In this document: piece after piece, positions 1 to 6,903 of the stretch
Position numbering within the stretch: the stretch's first letter is position 1
Layout: the number at the start of each line of letters is the position of its first letter
From: Psychrobacter sp. UBA3480
Lineage (GTDB): Bacteria; Pseudomonadota; Gammaproteobacteria; Pseudomonadales; Moraxellaceae
DNA: 64,000 nucleotides
Assembly: GCF_002377945.1 (NCBI RefSeq)
Contig: NZ_DFQV01000027.1
Span: 1-64,000, forward strand
Direction: 5' to 3'
Notes under the pieces: generated by a model
What the model saw: the letters and a program-made list of their open reading frames with translations, nothing else
Databases searched by the model: none
What the model was told of the DNA's origin: nothing
Made by a program: the position numbers and the translations under genes

Positions 1-29
1 TATATTTAAAAAAATAGAAAAAAAATAAA

Positions 30-410
30 ATGAGTATTTTTTTTAAAAGAATATTTATAAATAAAATTTTTTATAAAATATTTTTTAATTTAATTATTTT
101 ATATCAAAAAATAGTTAGTCCTATAATACCTGCTCGTTGTCGCTATTATCCAACATGCTCAAATTATGGCAAACAAGCTTTAACATGGCATGGTGCCCGT
201 AAGGGTGGTTGGTTGTTGTTAAAACGTCTTAGTAGGTGTCACCCTTTAGGTGGGCATGGTATAGACTTTGTACCCTTACCCTTAGCTTCTTATATATATC
301 AATACATATCTTTGACTGATATACCAAATACTGACAATCAGGGTTTGGGTGTCTATCGAGACATTACTAGCTATGCTTCACAGCTTAATTATTTGATGAA
401 ATCAACATAA
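30..410 (+). CDS. yidD: Membrane protein insertion efficiency factor YidD
   Basis: YidD is a small membrane-associated protein that assists YidC-dependent insertion of inner membrane proteins. The family core is clear: a hydrophobic, basic N-terminus, then LYQKIVSP (24-31), ARCRYYPTCSNY with Cys37 and Cys43, HGARKG, and the RCHPLGG block with Cys70. At 126 residues it is longer than the usual 70-90, the extra being a polar tail after VPLPL with no family similarity that I can see. The first 40 codons are extremely AT-rich. In related bacteria rpmH and rnpA lie just upstream and yidC downstream; yidC follows here on the same strand. The family is certain, the exact start less so. Confidence 0.93.
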   Translation: MSIFFKRIFINKIFYKIFFNLIILYQKIVSPIIPARCRYYPTCSNYGKQALTWHGARKGGWLLLKRLSRCHPLGGHGIDFVPLPLASYIYQYISLTDIPNTDNQGLGVYRDITSYASQLNYLMKST

Positions 411-448
411 AGTCGACATCTTTAGTCTCAGATAGATACTCTATTGAG

Positions 449-468
449 TTACCCACAAGTTATCCACA
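449..468 (+). promoter_or_regulatory. Pair of DnaA-box-like 9-mers upstream of yidC
   Basis: TTACCCACA (449-457) and the consensus DnaA box TTATCCACA (460-468) lie in the same orientation, 11 bp apart start to start, in the yidD-yidC gap. Similar boxes recur at 2386-2414 and about 5744-5985. Binding of DnaA is inferred from sequence only. Confidence 0.55.
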
Positions 469-625
469 CTCTTGGTATCATTTGAGACAGATTTTTAGTA
501 AAATGATGCACATTTTATGTAAATGACTACTGATGCAGTTGCAATGTGACAGGACAGCTGTGTAGTACAGTCATGACACATGCCCTAATTTTTCATTCCC
601 TAATTTTTTAATCTAGGAAAGGTTT

Positions 626-2308
626 ATGCAAAAGATATTTCGGGTGATGATCATCATTGCGATGCTAATTACCGCTTATCTGCTGATTTTGGCATGGCGA
701 GATGATTATGCCGATGCTCCAGCTGTAGATGCGGTGCCAGAAACTACGAGTTCGGTAGGTGCTGACATTCCTTCTACTACTGGTGCAGCAGGTGATATCC
801 CGGTACAGACATTACCTGTGGATAACAGTGCCGTGACAGCGACTCCTGCGAAAAACGCTGGTCTAATCACGGTAACAACTGATCGCTATGATATAAAAAT
901 CAATCCAGAAGGTGGTGATATTGTTTATGCTGCGCTCAAGCAGTATGACGCAACGCTCGATAGCGATAAGCCTTTCGTATTGTTAGAAAACAATAGTAAC
1001 CGTGTGTATGTGGCTCAATCTGGACTTATTGGTCAGAACGGTATTGATACAGCAGAAGGTAGAGCGACTTATAGCCATACTGCTAACAATTATGTGATGG
1101 AAGATGGACAGCAAACGTTGTCAGTGCCGCTTACTTACAAAAAAGACGGCGTGACGATCACCAAGACTTTCACTTTCACTGAAAATAAATATCCAATCGA
1201 TATTAGCTATCAGATCCAAAACGCGTCTACCAATGCTTGGCAAGGTCAGATGTTTGCGCAATTAAAGCGTGATGATAGTAAAGATCCTGGTATGTCTGAT
1301 AAAGGCGCGCTGAGCATGGCGACTTATCTAGGCGGTGCTTGGGGTACACCAGATGATCCTTATAATAAGCTGAAATTTGGTGACTTTAGTGATGGTGAAT
1401 TGACGACAACTAGCGATAAAGGCTGGGTTGGTATCGTACAGCATTACTTTGTATCTGCTTGGACGCCTGAAAACTTCACTGGCAAATTCTTCACACGTGA
1501 AACAGGTAGTGATTACTTTATCGGCTTCAATAGCCAACCAGTGAACGTAGCACCAAACAAGCAAGTTACTTTAAATGCAACACTGTATGCAGGTCCAAAA
1601 GTTCAGTCTGAGCTAAAAGACGTTGCGGTAGGCCTTAACAAAACAGTTGATTATGGTCTGCTGTGGCCAATATCAAAGGTCTTGTTTGCTATCTTGGAAG
1701 GTGTGCATAAGGTTGTTGGTAACTGGGGTTGGTCAATTATTTTACTGACTATCTTAGTAAAAATTGCCTTAATGTGGTTCTCTAATAAGAGCTACTACTC
1801 GATGGCTAAAATGCGTGCCATTGCGCCAAGACTCAAAGTGCTTAAAGAAGAGCATGGCGATGATCGTATGAAAATGTCGCAAGAGATGATGGCGATATAC
1901 AAAGAAGAAAAAGTCAATCCGATGGCGGGTTGTCTACCGATTTTGATGCAGATGCCGATTTTCTTAGCCTTATATTGGGTATTAGTAGAAAGTGTTGAGC
2001 TGCGTCATGCACCATGGATTTTGTGGATTCAAGATCTATCAGCGATGGATCCATGGTTTATCTTGCCGTTGTTAATGGGGGCATCAATGTTTGTGCAGCA
2101 GCAGTTGAACCCGCAGCCAGCAGATCCGATGCAAGCAAAAGTCATGAAGTTCTTGCCGATTATCTTTACGGCATTCATGCTATTCTTCCCAGCAGGTTTG
2201 GTTTTATATTGGACAGTCAACAACTTGTTTAGTATGACTCAGCAATATATTGTCAATAAGAAAGTTGATGAAGAGCAAAAGCGTCGTACGGTAAAAGTGG
2301 TCGATTAA
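626..2308 (+). CDS. yidC: Membrane protein insertase YidC
   Basis: YidC/OxaI-family insertase that folds and inserts inner membrane proteins, alone or with SecYEG. At 560 residues it matches the Gram-negative long form: one N-terminal membrane anchor (about 5-25), an Ala/Thr/Pro-rich linker, a large periplasmic beta-domain (about 80-330), then the conserved C-terminal membrane core. The core starts near the LLWPISK segment and includes the cytoplasmic hairpin with EEHGDDRMKMSQEMMAIYKEEKVNP and the NPMAGCLPILMQMPIF block. A good ribosome site (AGGAAAGG) precedes the ATG. It follows yidD and is closed by a strong terminator at 2333-2360. Confidence 0.98.
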   Translation: MQKIFRVMIIIAMLITAYLLILAWRDDYADAPAVDAVPETTSSVGADIPSTTGAAGDIPVQTLPVDNSAVTATPAKNAGLITVTTDRYDIKINPEGGDIVYAALKQYDATLDSDKPFVLLENNSNRVYVAQSGLIGQNGIDTAEGRATYSHTANNYVMEDGQQTLSVPLTYKKDGVTITKTFTFTENKYPIDISYQIQNASTNAWQGQMFAQLKRDDSKDPGMSDKGALSMATYLGGAWGTPDDPYNKLKFGDFSDGELTTTSDKGWVGIVQHYFVSAWTPENFTGKFFTRETGSDYFIGFNSQPVNVAPNKQVTLNATLYAGPKVQSELKDVAVGLNKTVDYGLLWPISKVLFAILEGVHKVVGNWGWSIILLTILVKIALMWFSNKSYYSMAKMRAIAPRLKVLKEEHGDDRMKMSQEMMAIYKEEKVNPMAGCLPILMQMPIFLALYWVLVESVELRHAPWILWIQDLSAMDPWFILPLLMGASMFVQQQLNPQPADPMQAKVMKFLPIIFTAFMLFFPAGLVLYWTVNNLFSMTQQYIVNKKVDEEQKRRTVKVVD

Positions 2309-2332
2309 TTAGTTCTTTGTCAGAAACACCAA

Positions 2333-2360
2333 AAACCATCGCGCAAGCGGTGGTTTTTTT
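2333..2360 (+). terminator. Rho-independent terminator after yidC
   Basis: A 10-bp stem (AAACCATCGC / GCGGTGGTTT, one G-T pair) with a GCAA tetraloop is followed by a T run. It lies 25 bp after the yidC stop. Confidence 0.9.
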
Positions 2361-2385
2361 ATAGGTGGTAGACAAGTGGTAAATG

Positions 2386-2414
2386 TTATCCACAGCTTAT
2401 CAACATTATCCACA
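2386..2414 (+). promoter_or_regulatory. Cluster of three DnaA boxes between yidC and mnmE
   Basis: TTATCCACA (2386-2394), TTATCAACA (2397-2405) and TTATCCACA (2406-2414) are in the same orientation and almost contiguous. Two are exact consensus DnaA boxes. The position, immediately after the yidC terminator in an AT-rich stretch, suggests an origin-associated or titration/regulatory DnaA site. Function is inferred. Confidence 0.6.
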
Positions 2415-2513
2415 GTTTATAAATATTGAAACTAAAATATATCTGATGCGACTACCTTTCAAAGTTTGCTTTGTCAGTATGAGTCCAGACGTCTATAATG
2501 GAGCTTTTAAACA

Positions 2514-3977
2514 TTGAGAGTCATTGTGGATTCCTTAGAGAAAGCATTAGCCGTACCTAATTCTTCTGAAAAGTCTAATACATCTGGATTGGCCACAATT
2601 GCTGCGATTGCAACGCCGCTCGGGCGAGGGGGTGTGGGTGTCATACGTCTATCAGGCAGCCGTGCTTACGATATGGCATGTGCTCTAACAGGTAAGTCTG
2701 CTTTTACGCCGCGAATGGCCAGCTTTTGTCGTTTTTATCAGGCTGATGGCACTGTCATTGATGAGGGATTGGTCTTGTTTTTCAAAGGTCCGCATTCATT
2801 CACAGGTGAGGATGTGATTGAGCTGCAAGGACATGGCGGCGTTATTTTACAAAATCAATTGCTCGCGCGCGTATCTGAGCTAGGTGCCAAGCAAGCGAGT
2901 GCAGGAGAGTTCTCTTACCGTGCCTTTGATAATGATAAGTTGGACTTGGTGCAGGCAGAAGCGATCGCTGATGCGATTGATGCGACTAGTGCCGCCGCGG
3001 CCAGTAGTGCGATTCGCTCTCTGAGCGGTGAGTTTTCACAAAAGATTAACCAGTTATTAGAACAACTCATTCATCTTCGTTTACATGTTGAAGCAGCGAT
3101 TGATTTCCCCGACGAAGAAGACGTTGATTTTTTGTCTGATGGCGTCATACAAAGTAAGCTTGAGCAGACGCAAGATAAGATACAGCAAGTTTTAGCAACG
3201 GCAAAGCAAGGTCAGCTTTTGCGCGATGGTATCCATGTCGTGCTAGCAGGTAGGCCAAATGCAGGTAAATCTAGCTTGCTCAATCGTCTTGCAGGGCAAG
3301 AACGTGCTATCGTGACTGATGTCGCGGGTACCACACGTGATACGCTGCAAGAGACAGTTGTGCTCAATGGTTTGACGCTACATCTGACCGACACGGCAGG
3401 CCTACGCGAGACAGAAGACACTGTGGAACGTATTGGAATTGAGCGTGCCCGTACTGCCATCACGCAGGCTAATATGCTACTGATGGTCTATGATGTGACT
3501 CGCGATGTTGAAGAAGAGAGCACACCTTTACAGCTTGCTGAACAGTTATTTGGTGAATTGCCAGAAGCCAAACGCTTACTAATCATTGCTAATAAGAGCG
3601 ATTTATTGAGCGATAATGATAGGGAAGAAAGTGCTGCTATGACCCAAGCTGAGATCAAGAACAGAGGTTATCAGCAAGTCAATGTTTCATGTGAAACAGG
3701 TATTGGTATTGATGATTTAGTTGAAGCACTATGTGAGAAAGTAGGCTTTCATCCACCAGAAAACAGTTTAATTGCTCGTACCAGACATCTCGACGCGCTT
3801 AGACGAACTGCTAATTTCTTGGCAGAAGCTCATGAACAATTAACCGTATTTGAAGCAGGTGAGTTAGTTGCTGATAGCTTACGTCAGGCACAGCAGAGTT
3901 TGGGTGAAATTACGGGTGAGTTCAGCGCTGATGACTTATTGGGTAAGATATTCGGCAGCTTTTGTATTGGTAAATAA
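2514..3977 (+). CDS. mnmE: tRNA modification GTPase MnmE
   Basis: MnmE (TrmE) works with MnmG to place the 5-carboxymethylaminomethyl group on wobble uridine 34 of certain tRNAs. Visible are the N-terminal tetrahydrofolate-binding domain (TIAAIATPLGRGGVGVIRLSG), the G domain with P-loop GRPNAGKSS, switch TTRDT, DTAGLRET and NKSDL, and the diagnostic C-terminal FCIGK. No ATG is available near the conserved start. TTG at 2514 (about 9 bp after a GGAG) or GTG at 2526 (after GAGAG) is the likely initiator. A perfect parS-like palindrome lies inside the frame at 3683-3698, over the codons for VSCET. Confidence 0.97.
   Translation: MRVIVDSLEKALAVPNSSEKSNTSGLATIAAIATPLGRGGVGVIRLSGSRAYDMACALTGKSAFTPRMASFCRFYQADGTVIDEGLVLFFKGPHSFTGEDVIELQGHGGVILQNQLLARVSELGAKQASAGEFSYRAFDNDKLDLVQAEAIADAIDATSAAAASSAIRSLSGEFSQKINQLLEQLIHLRLHVEAAIDFPDEEDVDFLSDGVIQSKLEQTQDKIQQVLATAKQGQLLRDGIHVVLAGRPNAGKSSLLNRLAGQERAIVTDVAGTTRDTLQETVVLNGLTLHLTDTAGLRETEDTVERIGIERARTAITQANMLLMVYDVTRDVEEESTPLQLAEQLFGELPEAKRLLIIANKSDLLSDNDREESAAMTQAEIKNRGYQQVNVSCETGIGIDDLVEALCEKVGFHPPENSLIARTRHLDALRRTANFLAEAHEQLTVFEAGELVADSLRQAQQSLGEITGEFSADDLLGKIFGSFCIGK
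3683..3698 (+). promoter_or_regulatory. parS: parS-like ParB-binding site inside mnmE
   Basis: TGTTTCATGTGAAACA differs from the canonical bacterial parS TGTTTCACGTGAAACA at one central position. It lies in the mnmE coding sequence. It has the same sequence, on opposite strands, as the site at 5798-5813, and is identical to the one at 19464-19479. ParB binding is inferred from the motif and the origin-proximal context. Confidence 0.8.
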
Positions 3978-4064
3978 CTGATAAACGGTATTCTTTATTT
4001 TTTAATAAAATTAGCTATTTTGGAAATACTGCTCTTATTCTCAATCGTAAAATAAGGAAATGCT

Positions 4065-4523
4065 ATGCACTGTCCGTACTGTAATGCGTCAGAGACCAAG
4101 GTTATTGACTCACGTCTTGCTGCGGAAGGTGCACAAGTGCGTCGACGCCGTTCGTGTAACAGCTGCCAAGAACGTTTTACGACTTTTGAGATGGTAGAAG
4201 TTGTCATGCCAAGGATTATCAAATCAAGCAACAAGATTGAACCTTATGACAATGAAAAGCTGCGCCGTTCTATTTTACTACCTTTACAAAAGCGTCCTAT
4301 CACTATCGATGAACAAGAGGCGATGATTAGTCGTATTGAAAAGCGTGTTAGGCAGATGGGTGAGCGAGAAATCAGTAGTAAAGTCTTGGGTGAAATCATC
4401 ATGAGTGAACTCAAAACTTTGGATGATGTCGCCTATGTACGCTTTGCTAGCGTGTATCGAGACTTTCAAGATATCGATGCATTCCATCAAGAGATTGCCA
4501 ATATTCGTCCAAATGAAAAATAA
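4065..4523 (+). CDS. nrdR: Transcriptional repressor NrdR
   Basis: NrdR is the zinc-ribbon/ATP-cone repressor of ribonucleotide reductase genes. It senses ATP/dATP and binds NrdR boxes. The N-terminal zinc ribbon has CPYC (3-6) and CNSC (31-34) pairs followed by ERFTTFE, and the ATP-cone domain fills residues 46-136. The 152-residue length is typical. An AAGGAAATGCT ribosome site supports the ATG. It sits directly before ribD, as in many proteobacteria where nrdR heads the riboflavin cluster. The target nrd genes are not in this window. Confidence 0.97.
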   Translation: MHCPYCNASETKVIDSRLAAEGAQVRRRRSCNSCQERFTTFEMVEVVMPRIIKSSNKIEPYDNEKLRRSILLPLQKRPITIDEQEAMISRIEKRVRQMGEREISSKVLGEIIMSELKTLDDVAYVRFASVYRDFQDIDAFHQEIANIRPNEK

Positions 4524-4636
4524 GCGAAGTAAGCTTTTAAATAAGCCCTAGTTGATAAGTAATTCCTAATTGTTAATCAGCTTTCGAACCTTATTTTCTT
4601 ATATAGAACCCTTAATCATTTATTAAGACCAGCCTT

Positions 4637-5692
4637 ATGTCTATTCAAAGCCATGCTCAAGATGCACAAGACCGCTACTTTATGATGCTTGCTATCGAAC
4701 AAGCGAAGCGCGGTTTGTATACTACTAGACCCAATCCTGCAGTGGGCTGCGTTATTGTTCAGGCAGAGCAGATTATTGGTCAAGGTTTTCACCCTAAAGC
4801 TGGTGAGCCACATGCAGAAGTGTTTGCGCTGAAAGAGGCTGTTACACAGGCAGCAGGGGCAACTGCTTACGTTACATTAGAGCCATGTAGTCATACGGGA
4901 CGTACGCCGCCATGTGCGTTGGCGCTGGTTGCTGCTAAGGTAAATCGCGTTGTGATTGCAGGTCTAGATCCTAATCCGCAGGTTGCAGGTCGCGGTGTAA
5001 AACTATTGGAGCAAGCTGGCATAGAAGTGACGGTCGGTGTTCTGACAGGGCAGGCAGAAGCAGTAAACCGTGGGTTTCTAAAAGCTATGCGCACTAAAAT
5101 GCCCTATGTACGATTGAAAATAGCGACTAGTTTAGACGGTCGTACAGCAATGGCGTCTGGAGAATCAAAGTGGATTACCTCAACTGCTGCTCGCGAGGAT
5201 GTACAAAAATTACGAGCACAAAGTGGTGCGATTATTACAGGTAGTGAAACTGTAATAACTGATAACCCGCAGCTCAATGTGCGCTCAGAACAATTGGACG
5301 TGCCAACTGAGAATATACCTAACCCTAAAATAGTCATACTTGATAGGCGTCAGCGTTTAAAGCACAGTCTACAGTCTGAGTATCAGCTGTGTCAGCATCC
5401 AGATACTATATATTGGCATGAAGGCGATTTGTCTGTGTTGTTGGCTAAGTTAGTCAGTGAGCACCAGTGCTATGATGTGTTGGTGGAGGCAGGTGCTAGC
5501 GTTGCAGGTAGCTTTTTGAGTCAACAGTTGGTAGATGAGTTAATCGTGTATCAAGCACCTTGCTTACTTGGTGAGCAAGCTCGTCCAATGGTTGATTTCA
5601 ATCCTATGTCCCTTGCTCAGCAGTTACGGTTTGATATAAAAAGCCATCAGCAGCTTGGTCCAGATCTCAAATTAACTTTATTACCTTTATAA
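4637..5692 (+). CDS. ribD: Bifunctional riboflavin deaminase/reductase RibD
   Basis: RibD deaminates the pyrimidine from GTP cyclohydrolase II and then reduces its ribose side chain, the second and third steps of riboflavin synthesis. The deaminase zinc site is visible as PHAEVFAL and PCSHTGRTPPC in the first 100 residues. The reductase domain begins with PYVRLKIATSLDGRTAM and ends near residue 350. The 351-residue length is normal. The ribosome site is weak. ribE follows after a 430-bp gap, so the two may not be tightly co-transcribed. Confidence 0.96.
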   Translation: MSIQSHAQDAQDRYFMMLAIEQAKRGLYTTRPNPAVGCVIVQAEQIIGQGFHPKAGEPHAEVFALKEAVTQAAGATAYVTLEPCSHTGRTPPCALALVAAKVNRVVIAGLDPNPQVAGRGVKLLEQAGIEVTVGVLTGQAEAVNRGFLKAMRTKMPYVRLKIATSLDGRTAMASGESKWITSTAAREDVQKLRAQSGAIITGSETVITDNPQLNVRSEQLDVPTENIPNPKIVILDRRQRLKHSLQSEYQLCQHPDTIYWHEGDLSVLLAKLVSEHQCYDVLVEAGASVAGSFLSQQLVDELIVYQAPCLLGEQARPMVDFNPMSLAQQLRFDIKSHQQLGPDLKLTLLPL

Positions 5693-5770
5693 ATATTTTT
5701 CAAATAAGTATGTTGTACATGAGTTCTGATAATAAGCCCAAAATGTGGGTAAATTAGCTATTGGTTTACG

Positions 5771-5786
5771 TGTTTCACATGGAACT
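5771..5786 (+). promoter_or_regulatory. parS: Degenerate parS-like site
   Basis: TGTTTCACATGGAACT matches the parS consensus at all but three positions. It lies 27 bp upstream (start to start) of the better site at 5798-5813, which makes chance occurrence less likely. Confidence 0.5.
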
Positions 5787-5797
5787 GTGCATAACTT

Positions 5798-5813
5798 TGT
5801 TTCACATGAAACA
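5798..5813 (+). promoter_or_regulatory. parS: parS-like ParB-binding site, ribD-ribE gap
   Basis: TGTTTCACATGAAACA has one central mismatch to canonical parS. It is the reverse complement of the sites at 3683-3698 and 19464-19479. It is intergenic. Confidence 0.8.
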
Positions 5814-6123
5814 GAGAAGAGGTGCCTATCTTAATCATTTTAATGAATATTATTTTAAATCAATAACTTATGATCTGTTTTCTAGATAAGTACGTACTAT
5901 GAGAAATTTACATTTGTTGTGGGTAACTATGTATTTATAGATGCTTTCAGTTATATCTCTATTGATTTATCCCTACTTATCCACAATCTATCCTATTAAA
6001 GGTCAAGTCTAACGATGTTTCACTGTCAGTTATTTGAACAAGTTGTGATAAAGAATTGATAGATGATTTGATAAACTAAAATATTCGCCTATGAAGGCAA
6101 TACAGTAATGAGACGAGGGTAAT

Positions 6124-6798
6124 ATGTTTACTGGAATTATAGAAAGCGTTGGAAAAGTTAAATCTATGCAGGCGACAGGCGGTGACATACGTTTAACAGT
6201 AGAGTCTGATGACTTAGATTTCAGTGATGTGAAGCTAGGCGATTCTATTGCATCAAATGGTATTTGTTTAACTGTGGTGGAGCTCGGAAGTAACTACTAT
6301 TCTGTTGATGTCTCACGTGAAACTATTGCTAGAACAGCATTAGAAGGTTTAAAAGCAGGTCATACGGTCAATCTAGAAAAGGCCATGCTACCAACGACTC
6401 GTTTTGGTGGTCATATCGTCGCCGGTCATGTAGATGGAGTAGGGGTCGTTAGTAAATTACAACAAGATGCTCGTTCTATCTATATTGAGATTGAGATACC
6501 GCAAGAGCTAGCGCACTATACAGCGACCAAAGGCTCTATTACCGTAGATGGTATTAGTCTGACGACCAATTTAGTGCGTGACAATATTGTCTCTCTAAAT
6601 ATCATTCCGCATACTGCTCAAGTGACGAATATCGCTAAGCATTGGTTAGTAGGCAACAAAGTGAATATTGAAGTAGATATCGTTGCCCGTTATCTAGAGC
6701 GTCTACTAAATAAATCTCAATCTGGCGGTATGAACGCGTCAAGCCCGCAAAGCCAAATCACAGAAGCATTTTTGGCCGATAATGGGTTTATGAAATAA
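6124..6798 (+). CDS. ribE: Riboflavin synthase alpha subunit
   Basis: Riboflavin synthase dismutates two 6,7-dimethyl-8-ribityllumazine molecules to riboflavin. The protein has the two tandem lumazine-binding barrels of the family. The first starts at MFTGIIESVGKV with SNGICLTV; the second starts at GHIVAGHVDGVG with VDGISLT. The 224 residues include a C-terminal extension of about 20. An ACGAGGGTAAT sequence precedes the ATG. A 14/16 parS-like sequence lies inside the gene at 6309-6324. The gene is closed by a strong terminator shared with the convergent sensor gene. Confidence 0.96.
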   Translation: MFTGIIESVGKVKSMQATGGDIRLTVESDDLDFSDVKLGDSIASNGICLTVVELGSNYYSVDVSRETIARTALEGLKAGHTVNLEKAMLPTTRFGGHIVAGHVDGVGVVSKLQQDARSIYIEIEIPQELAHYTATKGSITVDGISLTTNLVRDNIVSLNIIPHTAQVTNIAKHWLVGNKVNIEVDIVARYLERLLNKSQSGGMNASSPQSQITEAFLADNGFMK

Positions 6799-6840
6799 CA
6801 ATTAAGCTTACCGAAATATCATCCTCGCACCAATTTTTTG

Positions 6841-6892
6841 ACCCTATCGATATTATTTTGATTAAGTGATATCGATAGGGTATTTTTTATTT
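6841..6892. terminator. Bidirectional terminator between ribE and the hybrid sensor gene
   Basis: A perfect 12-bp stem (ACCCTATCGATA at 6841-6852, TATCGATAGGGT at 6870-6881) is followed by a T-rich run. It lies between convergent genes. Confidence 0.88.
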
Positions 6893-6903
6893 GCACTAGA
6901 GAT

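Larger units (their letters stand above)
5744..5985. promoter_or_regulatory. Dispersed DnaA-box-like sites in the ribD-ribE gap
   Basis: The AT-rich 430-bp gap contains TGTGGGTAA at 5744-5752 and 5918-5926 (reverse complement TTACCCACA, as at 449-457) and an exact TTATCCACA at 5977-5985. Two parS-like sites lie among them. I see no FMN riboswitch in this gap. Confidence 0.45.

Noticed and set aside
1486..1506. parS-like half site in yidC (CACGTGAAACA)
   Set aside because: Only one half of the palindrome fits; four mismatches in the other half.
5693..6123. FMN (RFN) riboswitch in front of ribE
   Set aside because: The conserved RFN helices and loops are not seen; the gap holds parS and DnaA-box motifs instead.
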